Positions 24,485 to 36,685 of a DNA stretch of 64,000 bases are shown piece after piece. Position numbers and translations under genes: made by a program. Each line of letters starts with the position of its first letter. The first letter of the stretch is position 1. This DNA comes from Parasulfuritortus sp049322515 (GTDB lineage Bacteria > Pseudomonadota > Gammaproteobacteria > Burkholderiales > Thiobacillaceae): assembly GCA_049322515.1 (NCBI GenBank), contig JBMOQW010000019.1, positions 124,001 to 188,000 of the forward strand, given 5' to 3'. A model generated the notes under the pieces. That model worked only from the letters and a program-made list of their open reading frames with translations. It did no database searches and was not told the origin of the DNA.

Positions 24485-27229
24485 GTGACGGGTGATATAT
24501 TTACACGGAATCGACCACCACGGCCTCCGGACATCGCCAACGTGACGTACCGTTTCTTTTCGCCCACGCCTCTCCAGCGCAAGCTGGTCTGGCTGTTGCT
24601 GGGCGTCTCGGCAGTGGGCATGGGCTTCGTGTTGCTGTTCAATGTATGGCACTTGTTGAGCACGCTGGAACGGGTGCCCACCGACAAGCTGGTCGCGGTG
24701 GCGCGCGCCACCGGCGGGGCCGCCAATGCAGCGCTGGTATTCAAGGATGCGGAGGCGGCCCGGACCATCCTGAACGACAGCCTGCGCGACCATGCCGAGA
24801 TCGTTGCCGCCGGCCTCTACGACGTTCATGGTGATCGTTTCGCCCTTTATGGCGACCCCGGCGCAGTGCCGGCCAACCTGGCAGGCAGCGCTTTGGGGCG
24901 GCCGGCGGTCAGGGTCTTCGACCCGGTTGCCCGGCAGGTCAACACCATACAGGTGGATGGCGAAACGGTCGGCCATATTCTCCTGAGGGCCGACCTGGGG
25001 CCCACCTGGCGCGGCTTCATCACCCAGGCCGGCCTCTCCCTGGCCGGCGTCCTGGGGGCCTTTGCCCTGTCGCTGGTCCTCGGCCTGCGCCTCGCGAAAC
25101 GGTTCGTCGCGCCCATCCACGGCCTCGCGGAAGTGGCGCGCCAAGTCCGCTCGAGTCGCGACTTCAGCCTCCGGGCCAGCCACCACAGCGCGGACGAGGT
25201 GGGTGAACTGGTCGACAGCTTCAACACCATGCTGGCCGAGATCGAGCTGCGCGATGACGAACTGGCGTGCTCGCGTGACGCGCTCGAGGCCCTGGTCCAG
25301 CAACGCACCGCCCAGCTCGAGGCGGCCAAGACCCAGGCCGAAGCAGCCAATGTCGCCAAGAGCCAGTTCCTTGCCAACATGAGCCATGAGATCCGTACCC
25401 CGCTGAACGGCATCCTGGGCATGGTCGAACTGTTGAACCAGGACGATCGGCTCGACGACCGGCAACGCCTGTTCCTGAACACCATCGGCCATTCCTCGGA
25501 AACCCTGCGCGATCTGATCAGCGATATCCTTGACCTGGCCAAGATCGAGGCCGGCCGCCTGCAACTGGAGCGCGTCAGTTTTGACTTGCGCGGCCTGCTC
25601 GACGACACCCTCGACCTGGTGGCACCCCAAGCGATGCCCAAGGGGGTGGAGGTGGTCGGCCAGCCGGATCCCGCCCTGCCCGAGAAGGTCATCGGCGATC
25701 CCGGACGCCTGCGCCAGATTCTCAACAATCTGCTGTCCAACGCGGCCAAGTTCACCGAGCGTGGAGAAATCACCCTGGCGGCCCGGCCAGTCCACGACCC
25801 GGAACGGGGCTTCCTGCTCGACATCGAGGTCCGGGACACCGGCATCGGCGTTCCTGCCGAGGCCCAGACACGCATTTTCGAGACTTTCTGCCAGGTCGAC
25901 GGCAGCACCACCCGCCATTACGGCGGCACCGGGCTAGGCCTGGCCATCGTCCGTCACCTGCTCGACGAGATGGGTGGCGAAGTGTCCCTGGAAAGCGTCG
26001 TCGGTATCGGCTCGAACTTCAAGGTCCGGGTCCCCCTGGGCCTGGCCGAGCCAGGCCGTGGCCTGGAACTGGGGGGCGGTTGCGTGCCCCGGACTGCGGT
26101 CCTGTGTGTTGCCCAGCCCGGTGTCCGGCTCGGCCTCGAACGCCAACTGCGCCATTGGGGCATCGCGGTGCGCCAGGCCGACCCAGCCCAGCCCCTGGTC
26201 GCCGAGCATGCCGAAAGCGTACTGGTGATCGACCATGAAACCCAGGCCCACACCCCCTGCAGCGGCTTCCGGTCGCAGATCGTGCTGGTGCCGTTGCACC
26301 GCATCGAGGGCCTCGACCCCAGGACCATGGCCCCAGGCAGTGTCTGGTTGCCGAGACCAGTCCGCATGGCCCGCTTCCGGGACGCGTTGCTGGGCCAGCC
26401 AACCCCGGGCCTGTTTCGCGCGGGACAGGATCGGCTCCGCTTCGCGGGTGAGCACATCCTGGTCTGCGAGGACAACCCGGCCAACCAGTTGGTCCTGCGC
26501 GAAATGCTCGCGGGACTGGGGCTCGACGTGCACCTGGCCGAAGATGGCTGGCAGGCCCTGGAAAGACTATCGGGCACCCCCATCGACCTGATCCTGATGG
26601 ATCTGCACATGCCCGGCATGGACGGTTACCAGATCACCGCACGTATCCGGGCCTGGGAAGCCGAGCAGGCGGACGGGCGGCGGCGGCCGATCGTCGCGCT
26701 GACTGCCGACGCCCTGTCGGAGGTCCGCGAACGCTGCCTGGCGGTCGGCATGGATGACTACCGTTCCAAGCCCTTGCCCCATGCTGAACTGGTCGCCTTG
26801 CTGGAACGCTGGTTGGGGCATGCCCCGAGCCGGGGTGCGCGGGACCGGCCCGCGCCGGCCGCGCCCGCCGACGCGGACGACCTGGATCCGGACATCTTCG
26901 AGGATCTGTGCGGCAGCGTCAGCCGCGAGGCCCTGGTCCGCATGTTCGACAAATACCAGGAAGTGGCAACCCGCCTGCTGGCCGGAATGCACCAGGCCCT
27001 GGCAGAGCGCGCCCATGAGGCCCTGGCGGAACGCCTGCACCAGTTGAAGGGAAGCAGCGCCACGTTCGGTGCCCGGCAGTTGCCCGGGCTGTGCAAGCAG
27101 ATGGAGTTGGCCGCGCGGGCTGGCGAACTGGACGCGGTATCGGCCGACCTGCCCAGGCTCGAGGCCGCCTTGGCCCGCTTCCTGGGAACGGTACGCGCCC
27201 GGACCCCGACCTCGATACCGCGACCGTGA
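24485..27229 (+). CDS. CHASE8-type hybrid histidine kinase with receiver and Hpt domains
   Basis: A 914-residue phosphorelay kinase. Order: TM1 (about 35-52), a periplasmic region resembling CHASE8 (about 60-155, with ARATGGAANAALVFKD), TM2 (about 178-200), HAMP, HisKA with His301 in MSHEIRTPLN, an ATPase domain with NLLSNAAKFTE and GTGLGLAIV, a degenerate receiver lacking the Asp (about 530-650), a full receiver with Asp706 in LMDLHMPGMDG, and a C-terminal Hpt with His852 in LHQLKGSSATFG. GTG 24485 has AGGAA upstream; GTG 24542 is an alternative start. CHASE8 is the periplasmic domain of the YfiN/TpbB cyclase, and a YfiR-like gene lies two genes downstream. Confidence 0.9.
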   Translation: MTGDIFTRNRPPRPPDIANVTYRFFSPTPLQRKLVWLLLGVSAVGMGFVLLFNVWHLLSTLERVPTDKLVAVARATGGAANAALVFKDAEAARTILNDSLRDHAEIVAAGLYDVHGDRFALYGDPGAVPANLAGSALGRPAVRVFDPVARQVNTIQVDGETVGHILLRADLGPTWRGFITQAGLSLAGVLGAFALSLVLGLRLAKRFVAPIHGLAEVARQVRSSRDFSLRASHHSADEVGELVDSFNTMLAEIELRDDELACSRDALEALVQQRTAQLEAAKTQAEAANVAKSQFLANMSHEIRTPLNGILGMVELLNQDDRLDDRQRLFLNTIGHSSETLRDLISDILDLAKIEAGRLQLERVSFDLRGLLDDTLDLVAPQAMPKGVEVVGQPDPALPEKVIGDPGRLRQILNNLLSNAAKFTERGEITLAARPVHDPERGFLLDIEVRDTGIGVPAEAQTRIFETFCQVDGSTTRHYGGTGLGLAIVRHLLDEMGGEVSLESVVGIGSNFKVRVPLGLAEPGRGLELGGGCVPRTAVLCVAQPGVRLGLERQLRHWGIAVRQADPAQPLVAEHAESVLVIDHETQAHTPCSGFRSQIVLVPLHRIEGLDPRTMAPGSVWLPRPVRMARFRDALLGQPTPGLFRAGQDRLRFAGEHILVCEDNPANQLVLREMLAGLGLDVHLAEDGWQALERLSGTPIDLILMDLHMPGMDGYQITARIRAWEAEQADGRRRPIVALTADALSEVRERCLAVGMDDYRSKPLPHAELVALLERWLGHAPSRGARDRPAPAAPADADDLDPDIFEDLCGSVSREALVRMFDKYQEVATRLLAGMHQALAERAHEALAERLHQLKGSSATFGARQLPGLCKQMELAARAGELDAVSADLPRLEAALARFLGTVRARTPTSIPRP

Positions 27230-27315
27230 ACTGTTCGGAAGACCGCGCCCCATCCAGGCACGAAACAAGCTAATGTGATATCTGGATCAAAATAGAACAT
27301 CGTTGGAGAACAATA

Positions 27316-29412
27316 ATGGGGACATCCAAGTCGACGCCCGGAGGCCGCTCTCGCCTTGCCCGCCTGGGCCTCCTGTTCGCCGTCGGTCTGCCCCTCCAGG
27401 GATTCGCGGCCGAAAGCGAATCGCGGCTCAACTATCTGCTCTCCTTGAGCCTGGAGGAACTGCTTGCCCAAGAGGTCAGCATTTCCACCCAATCCCGGCG
27501 CAAGCTCTCGAAAGCCCCCTCGGTGGTCACCGTGATCACGGCCGAGGACATCAAGGCCACCGGCGCGACCAACCTGGTCGACGTCCTGCAAGGCGTGCCT
27601 GGCATCTACGTCCGGGCCAGCCAGTTCGGCTTCCGGCCCCTGATCCATTTCCGCGGCGCCGGGGCCAACCAGACGCTGCTGATGATCAACGGCGCCCCCA
27701 TGAAAGACCTGCTCTGGGGCTTTGGGATCTTCTGGAAGGGGCTGCCGGTCAGCGCGATCGAGCGGATCGAGATCATCCGGGGCCCGGGTTCGGCGCTGTT
27801 CGGTTCGGATGCCTCGGCTGGCGTCATCAACGTGATCACCTGGACCGCGGGTGACCGCACCACGGCGGAAGCGGGCGTCAGGGCCGGCAGTGAAGCCACC
27901 GCCTCGGCCTGGCTGCGCCACGCGGCGGCCTGGAAAGATCTCCAGGTGCGCTTTTCCGCCGATGTCTTCGAAACCGACGGCCACGACCCATGGATCGATG
28001 CCGACGCCCAGACCGCCCAGGACCATCGCTTCGGCTCGCAAGCCTCGCTGGCGCCAGGTCGCGCCCACTATGGCTGGGCCGGCGAGGATGTCCGGCTCTC
28101 GGTGACCTCGGGCGACTGGCAATTGCTGGCCGACTACCTGCGTCACCGCGACCTCGACATCGGCCTGACTGGCGCCGGGGTGCTGGACCCGGTCACCGAG
28201 GCTGGCGACCACCGCTGCAACCTGGCCCTGCGCTACGCCAACTCCGATTTTGCTCCGGATTGGGGCGTCCAGGCCGAATGGCGCTACCAGGATCTCAGCT
28301 ATACCTCCGGGGCCGGCTTCCAGGAGCGGCCGCCCGGCTACGTCGACGCCAGCGGAACTTACCCGGACGGGTGGCTGAACCGGATGCGCTCGGCCGAGCG
28401 GCAATTGAATTTCGAACTGAGCGGCAACTACTCGGCCTGGTCGGGACACGCGGTCCGGCTCGGCATGGGCTACCAATGGCAGGACCTGTACGAGGTGGTC
28501 CAATCCGTGAATGGCGGCATGGGCCCCGAGGGCTTGCCCCTGCCGCCGGGCGGCCCTCTGGTCGACCTGACCGGTACGCCCTACGCCTTCGCGCCCGAGA
28601 AATCGCGCGAGGTGGTCTATGCCTTCGTTCAGGACATCTGGACCCTGTCCGACCGTCTCGAGGTCACCACAGGGGCCCGTTATGATCGGTATTCCGACTT
28701 TGGCGACACCTTCAATCCGCGCCTGGCCCTGGTCTGGCAGGCCAGCGACACCCTGACCGCGAAACTGATGTACGGCCAAGCCTTCCGGGCACCGTCCTAC
28801 CAGGAACTCCATGCCGTGACCACCGTGGCTTTACCGAACGCCGAGCTGAACCCGGAAACCTCGCGCACCTGGGATCTCTCGTTGGCCTACTCACCTTCGA
28901 AGCCATGGTCGCTGGGCCTCGATCTCTACCACCTGACCCTCTCCAACCTGATCATCGCCACCGGCGCCCCCCGGCAGTACCAGAATGTCGGCGACCATGC
29001 CATCCGGGGCGCGGAACTCGAAGCCCGCTGGCACCCCCACGACCACCTGAGGCTATCCGCCAACCTGTCGCTCTTGCGTCAGGAGGATTCGTCCTACCGG
29101 TCCCTGTTCGTCCCGGAACGGCAAGCCTACCTGCGCGCCGACTGGCGCGTCGCACCGGGCTGGCACTGGAACGCCCAGGCCCACTGGACCAGCCGTCGGC
29201 CACGCGCGGACGTGGATCCGCGCGACGCACTCGAGGGACACACCCTGGTCGACACCACCCTGCGTTATGCGCCGGATGAAGACTGGGAAGTTGCGTTATC
29301 GATCCGCAATCTGTTCGATGCCGATGCCCGGGAATACACCGGCATCGCCATCCCGGGCGACCTGCCCTTGCCTGGACGTCACGGCTACGCTGAACTCCGG
29401 TACCGCTTTTGA
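27316..29412 (+). CDS. TonB-dependent outer-membrane receptor
   Basis: A 698-residue outer-membrane protein with a signal peptide (hydrophobic core about 16-34, ending near GFAAES). A short segment, LSLSLEELLAQEVSISTQS, is typical of TonB receptors linked to signalling loci. The plug domain has SVVTVITAEDIKATG, GVPGIYVR and ERIEIIRGPGSALFGSDASAGVINVIT. A 22-strand-type barrel follows and ends with aromatic GYAELRYRF, as expected for Bam-dependent assembly. No siderophore or vitamin genes are near, so the ligand is unknown. It lies 86 bp after the hybrid kinase, and its stop overlaps no gene but is 2 bp before the yfiR-like ATG. Confidence 0.93.
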   Translation: MGTSKSTPGGRSRLARLGLLFAVGLPLQGFAAESESRLNYLLSLSLEELLAQEVSISTQSRRKLSKAPSVVTVITAEDIKATGATNLVDVLQGVPGIYVRASQFGFRPLIHFRGAGANQTLLMINGAPMKDLLWGFGIFWKGLPVSAIERIEIIRGPGSALFGSDASAGVINVITWTAGDRTTAEAGVRAGSEATASAWLRHAAAWKDLQVRFSADVFETDGHDPWIDADAQTAQDHRFGSQASLAPGRAHYGWAGEDVRLSVTSGDWQLLADYLRHRDLDIGLTGAGVLDPVTEAGDHRCNLALRYANSDFAPDWGVQAEWRYQDLSYTSGAGFQERPPGYVDASGTYPDGWLNRMRSAERQLNFELSGNYSAWSGHAVRLGMGYQWQDLYEVVQSVNGGMGPEGLPLPPGGPLVDLTGTPYAFAPEKSREVVYAFVQDIWTLSDRLEVTTGARYDRYSDFGDTFNPRLALVWQASDTLTAKLMYGQAFRAPSYQELHAVTTVALPNAELNPETSRTWDLSLAYSPSKPWSLGLDLYHLTLSNLIIATGAPRQYQNVGDHAIRGAELEARWHPHDHLRLSANLSLLRQEDSSYRSLFVPERQAYLRADWRVAPGWHWNAQAHWTSRRPRADVDPRDALEGHTLVDTTLRYAPDEDWEVALSIRNLFDADAREYTGIAIPGDLPLPGRHGYAELRYRF

Positions 29413-29414
29413 CC

Positions 29415-29981
29415 ATGCCCGTGCGAAACAGCGTGACAGGCGCGCGTCGAGGCCGACGCGTCGCGTTCCGGGCGATGCTGCTCTTGCTCCTGGCCTGGCC
29501 TTCTGCCTGGGCCGCCGAGAACGAGGGCACGCTGCTCAAGACGGCCTATATCTACAATGTCGCCAAGTTCACCGATTGGCCGGAACGGTCGCACGGGCCG
29601 GTCAGCGCACCGATGCGTTTCTGCCTGGTCGGCGAGGATGCCCAGGTGCCGTCCCTGTGGCACCTCGATGGCCGCACGGTCAAGGGCCGTCACCTGAAGG
29701 TGCTGGCGCCGCGTGGAGTCCGACTGGCGGACGAGTGTGACTTGCTCTACGTCGCGGCCTCTGAGCGGGAACACCTGACCGAGCGCCTGCGTGCCGTGCG
29801 CCAGCGGCCGGTCCTGACCGTCAGCGAGTTGGACGGATTCGCCCAGGCCGGCGGCATGGTCGAACTGACCCCGCAGGGTAAATTGCCCCGGTTCACCATC
29901 CACCTGGGGGCCGTGCGCGCCGCCGACCTGGAGATCAGTCCGCGCCTGCTCGCGCTCGCCCGGGTGATCGGCCAGGACTGA
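29415..29981 (+). CDS. YfiR/DUF4154-family periplasmic protein
   Basis: A 188-residue protein with a signal peptide (LLLLLAWPSAWA, cleavage near residue 34) followed by the hallmark start of the family, LLKTAYIYNVAKFTDWPE. Other family features are FCLVGEDAQV, a Cys-containing segment ADECDLLYVAASE, and PVLTVSELDGFAQAGGMVEL. YfiR is the periplasmic repressor of the CHASE8-containing cyclase YfiN in Pseudomonas. Here the nearest CHASE8 protein is the hybrid kinase two genes upstream, so it may control that kinase. ATG 29415 is 2 bp after the receptor stop, suggesting coupled translation. No YfiB or cyclase gene is adjacent. Confidence 0.88.
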   Translation: MPVRNSVTGARRGRRVAFRAMLLLLLAWPSAWAAENEGTLLKTAYIYNVAKFTDWPERSHGPVSAPMRFCLVGEDAQVPSLWHLDGRTVKGRHLKVLAPRGVRLADECDLLYVAASEREHLTERLRAVRQRPVLTVSELDGFAQAGGMVELTPQGKLPRFTIHLGAVRAADLEISPRLLALARVIGQD

Positions 29982-30008
29982 AAGGGCAACCGGCTTGACC
30001 GGCGCCCG

Positions 30009-30037
30009 TTGAGCGGGAACCGGCCGGCGCGTATAAT
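30009..30037 (+). promoter_or_regulatory. Sigma-70 promoter of carAB
   Basis: TTGAGC (30009-30014) and a perfect TATAAT (30032-30037) lie at the ideal 17 bp spacing. Transcription should begin near 30044, giving a leader of about 65 nt that includes the hairpin at 30062-30089 ahead of the carA start. Confidence 0.85.
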
Positions 30038-30061
30038 CCGGACACATTTCAGCAAATATTC

Positions 30062-30089
30062 AGCGGGATAGGCGCAAGCCTGTCCCGCT
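30062..30089 (+). promoter_or_regulatory. 12-bp leader stem with GCAA tetraloop upstream of carA
   Basis: The left arm 30062-30073 pairs with the right arm 30078-30089 over 12 positions (eleven Watson-Crick and one U-G) around a GCAA tetraloop, a stable GNRA loop. It lies 20 bp before the start codon and about 11 bp before the AGGAG site. No T-run follows, so it is more likely a translational or stability element than a terminator. Confidence 0.55.
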
Positions 30090-30109
30090 TGTCACGTCTA
30101 GGAGTTATC

Positions 30110-34445
<4,336 letters not shown>

Positions 34446-34464
34446 GCCGGCAGAAGGAACCCCC

Positions 34465-34941
34465 ATGCAGAAGGTCCCCCTCACCGTCACCGGCGCCGAA
34501 TTGCTCAAGGTCGAGCTGCAACGCCTGAAATCGGTCGAACGCCCCAACGTCATCGCCGCCATCGCCGAAGCCCGGTCGCATGGCGACCTCTCGGAAAACG
34601 CCGAATACGATGCCGCCAAGGAACGGCAAGGCTTCATCGAGGGCCGCATCAAGGAACTCGAAGGCAAGCTCGCCAATGCCCAGATCATCGACCCGCGCCA
34701 CCTCGACGCCGAAGGCCGCGTCGTGTTCGGCGCCACGGTCGAGCTGGCCGATGCCGAAACCGGCGATGAAGTCCGCTACCAGATCGTCGGCGACGACGAG
34801 GCCGACATCAAGGCCGGCAAGATTTCGGTGTCCTCGCCGATTGCCCGGGCCTTGATCGGCAAGTACGCCGGCGATGTCGCCGACGTGCATGCCCCGGGCG
34901 GCCTCCGGCACTATGAGATTCTCGACGTCCATTACATTTGA
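34465..34941 (+). CDS. greA: Transcription elongation factor GreA
   Basis: A 158-residue factor that stimulates cleavage of backtracked transcripts by RNA polymerase. The N-terminal coiled coil includes GAELLKVELQRLKSVERP and the acidic tip region HGDLSENAEYDAAKERQG, whose Asp/Glu pair reaches the polymerase active site. The C-terminal FKBP-like domain includes VVFGATVELAD and SSPIARALIGKYAGDVADVHAPGG. Normal length. ATG 34465 follows AGAAGGA. It is expected to be co-transcribed with carAB. Confidence 0.97.
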   Translation: MQKVPLTVTGAELLKVELQRLKSVERPNVIAAIAEARSHGDLSENAEYDAAKERQGFIEGRIKELEGKLANAQIIDPRHLDAEGRVVFGATVELADAETGDEVRYQIVGDDEADIKAGKISVSSPIARALIGKYAGDVADVHAPGGLRHYEILDVHYI

Positions 34942-34958
34942 ACGGCATGACATGAGTG

Positions 34959-35015
34959 GCGTGACGCAAAGGCGAGACAAGCACTGCGCACTTGGGTCAC
35001 GCCTTTGCGTCACGC
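34959..35015. repeat. 16-bp perfect inverted repeat between greA and the DUF4149 gene
   Basis: GCGTGACGCAAAGGCG (34959-34974) and its exact reverse complement CGCCTTTGCGTCACGC (35000-35015) are separated by 25 bp, and a further GGGTCACGCC follows at 35021-35030. It could fold into a strong stem after greA. The GTGACGC words recur near 8.7 and 53.4 kb, so it may belong to a dispersed repeat family. There is no T-run after the stem. Confidence 0.65.
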
Positions 35016-35046
35016 TGCATGGGTCACGCCTTACTGGTCAAGCCTG

Positions 35047-35502
35047 ATGAAGCACTTTCCCGACCTCCTCGCCGCCTGGTCCATCGCCCTCTGGGTCGGC
35101 GGACTCTGGGCCATCGGCTACCTGGCCGCGCCGACCCTGTTCTATCACATGGAAGACCGCGTGTTGGCGGGCTTCTTGGCCGGGCGCATGTTTACCTGGA
35201 TCGCCTTCGTCGGCATGGTGTGCGGCAGCTGGCTGTTGTTGTTCCGGCTGAGCCGCCATGGCGGCGCGGCCTTCAAGCAGGCGTTTTTCTGGATCGCCCT
35301 GATCATGCTCCTGCTCACCCTGGGCCAGCATTTCGGCATTCAGCCGATCATGCAGCAACTAAAGGATCAGGCGATGCCCCAGGATGTCATGCAAAGCTTG
35401 TTCAAGGACCGCTTCGCCGCCTGGCACGGGGTGTCGAGCGGGGTCTACCTGATCCAGTCCCTGCTCGGCCTGGCCCTGGTGGCCAAGCAGAATTCACGGT
35501 AG
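35047..35502 (+). CDS. DUF4149-family membrane protein
   Basis: A 151-residue protein with about four transmembrane helices. Seen: LAAWSIALWVGGLWAIGYLAAPTLF (first helix with the conserved GG and P), RMFTWIAFVGMVCG, FWIALIMLLLTLGQHFGIQPIM, and a last helix near SSGVYLIQSLLGLALV. This is the small DUF4149 (TMEM205-like) protein that typically sits between greA and yhbY in betaproteobacteria. I chose ATG 35047; the open frame reaches further up into the inverted repeat. Function unknown. Its end overlaps the converging yhbY by 9 bp. Confidence 0.85.
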   Translation: MKHFPDLLAAWSIALWVGGLWAIGYLAAPTLFYHMEDRVLAGFLAGRMFTWIAFVGMVCGSWLLLFRLSRHGGAAFKQAFFWIALIMLLLTLGQHFGIQPIMQQLKDQAMPQDVMQSLFKDRFAAWHGVSSGVYLIQSLLGLALVAKQNSR

Positions 35503-35787
35503 GACGAGCTTCGGTTCCTCGGCCGGCTTGTAAACCAGGAGCAGTTTGCCGATGTGCTGCACCGGGGCGCAGCCGAGCTGGCCACAAATCGTTGCCAGCC
35601 AGGCCTCGCGCGCGGCACGGTCGTCTCCCAGGCAGCGGATCTTGATCAGTTCGTGCGCCGCCAGGGCGCGCTCGGTTTCCTTGAGCACCGCCTCGGTGAG
35701 GCCGTTGCCGCCAATCATGACCACCGGCTTCAGGCCATGCGCCTGAGCACGAAGAAACTTGCGTTGTTGCGGCGTCAGTTCCAGCAT
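35494..35787 (-). CDS. yhbY: YhbY-family ribosome-assembly RNA-binding protein
   Basis: A 97-residue single-domain CRM (YhbY) protein. The family pattern is clear: LTPQQRKFLRAQAHGLKPVVMIGGNGLTEAVLKE with the GxxG loop, then LAAHELIKIRCLG and IGKLLLVYKP. It associates with pre-50S ribosomal subunits. ATG 35787 follows GAGAAG. It is divergent from rlmE, which methylates 23S rRNA, with 29 bp between the start codons, so promoters of both genes must overlap there. Confidence 0.93.
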   Translation of the reverse strand: MLELTPQQRKFLRAQAHGLKPVVMIGGNGLTEAVLKETERALAAHELIKIRCLGDDRAAREAWLATICGQLGCAPVQHIGKLLLVYKPAEEPKLVLP

Positions 35788-35816
35788 TTGCTTCTCTCCA
35801 AAGCGCGCGATAGTAC

Positions 35817-36446
35817 ATGAAACGCCAATCCAAAACCCACGCCTGGCATCACCAGCACGTCAACGACTTCTATGTCCGCCAGTCGGTGGAACAGGGCTGG
35901 CGTTCGCGCGCGGCGTTCAAGTTGATGGAAATCGATGACAAGGACCGGTTGCTCAAGCCCGGCCAGACCGTGGTCGACCTGGGCTGCGCGCCGGGCGGCT
36001 GGTGCCAGGTGGCAGCCCAGAGACTCAAGGGGCAGGGCCGGATCATCGGTGTCGACTTGCTGGAGATGGTGGGCATCGGCGGCGTCACCTTCATCCAGGG
36101 CGATTTCACCGAGGACGCGGTGTTGGCCGAACTGGAAGCGGCAGGGATCGAGCAGGGCGTCGACCTGGTGCTGTCCGACATGGCCCCGAACCTCAGCGGC
36201 GTGGACACGGCCGACCAGGCACGCAGCTATTTACTGGCCGAACTGGCGCTCGACTTCGCCCAGCGCCATCTCAAGCCCGAGGGCGCGATGCTGATCAAGG
36301 TCTTCCAGGGATCCGGGTTCGAAGCCTACGTCAAAGCCCTGCGCCACCACTTCAACACGGTGGCGGTGCGCAAGCCCAAGGCATCGCGGGATCGCAGCCG
36401 GGAGGTCTACCTACTGGCCAGGGGGGTCAGGCCTGGCGTGGCCTGA
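35817..36446 (+). CDS. rlmE: 23S rRNA 2'-O-ribose methyltransferase RlmE (FtsJ/RrmJ)
   Basis: A 209-residue S-adenosylmethionine-dependent methyltransferase that modifies U2552 of 23S rRNA. Seen: RSRAAFKLMEIDDK with the catalytic Lys, SAM motif VVDLGCAPGGWCQVA, VDLVLSDMAPNLSG with the catalytic Asp, and MLIKVFQGSGFEAY with the second catalytic Lys. C-terminal KPKASRDRSREVYLL is typical. In most proteobacteria ftsH follows; here the next gene is a converging glutaredoxin-like gene whose 3' end overlaps rlmE by 40 bp, so the usual linkage is broken. Confidence 0.95.
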   Translation: MKRQSKTHAWHHQHVNDFYVRQSVEQGWRSRAAFKLMEIDDKDRLLKPGQTVVDLGCAPGGWCQVAAQRLKGQGRIIGVDLLEMVGIGGVTFIQGDFTEDAVLAELEAAGIEQGVDLVLSDMAPNLSGVDTADQARSYLLAELALDFAQRHLKPEGAMLIKVFQGSGFEAYVKALRHHFNTVAVRKPKASRDRSREVYLLARGVRPGVA

Positions 36447-36685
36447 CCTTGTTCAGCCAGGGCCCGAGCCAGGGCGGCTTCATCGAGGAAGGCGTGGCAG
36501 ATTTCCCGCTCGCCGAGGGCGAGCACCGGCAGCCGGTTGCCATGGCGCTCGGCGAGCGGACCGGACCACCCCACCTCGACCTCGGTCACCCCGACCTGGC
36601 CAGCCCAGGGACCGGCCGCCAAGTCGGCGGCCATGTTTTCACAGAGATGGCAGCCGCGGCGGGTGTAGAGGGTCAGCTCAATCAA
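36407..36685 (-). CDS. Glutaredoxin-like (DUF836) protein
   Basis: A 92-residue thioredoxin-fold protein starting IELTLYTRRGCHLCENMAADL, with the redox CxxC (CHLC) near residue 12, and the cis-Pro segment NRLPVLALGEREI. It matches the small glutaredoxin-like protein found right after mucD in betaproteobacterial sigma-E clusters. No ATG fits; the best start is TTG 36685, inside the last codons of mucD (8 bp overlap), implying coupling. Its 3' end overlaps rlmE by 40 bp on the other strand. lepA, which usually follows, is absent. Confidence 0.8.
   Translation of the reverse strand: MIELTLYTRRGCHLCENMAADLAAGPWAGQVGVTEVEVGWSGPLAERHGNRLPVLALGEREICHAFLDEAALARALAEQGQATPGLTPLASR

Noticed and set aside
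26758..28812. A 684-codon minus-strand open frame across the kinase and TonB-receptor genes
   Set aside because: It spans two real plus-strand genes and their gap, and the product resembles other antisense shadow sequences in the window.
30062..30089. The carA leader stem as a rho-independent terminator
   Set aside because: No T-run follows the stem and the ribosome-binding site comes right after it.
36407..36446. A frameshift at the end of rlmE or the glutaredoxin-like gene to explain their overlap
   Set aside because: Both proteins have family-typical ends and lengths, so a simple convergent overlap is enough.
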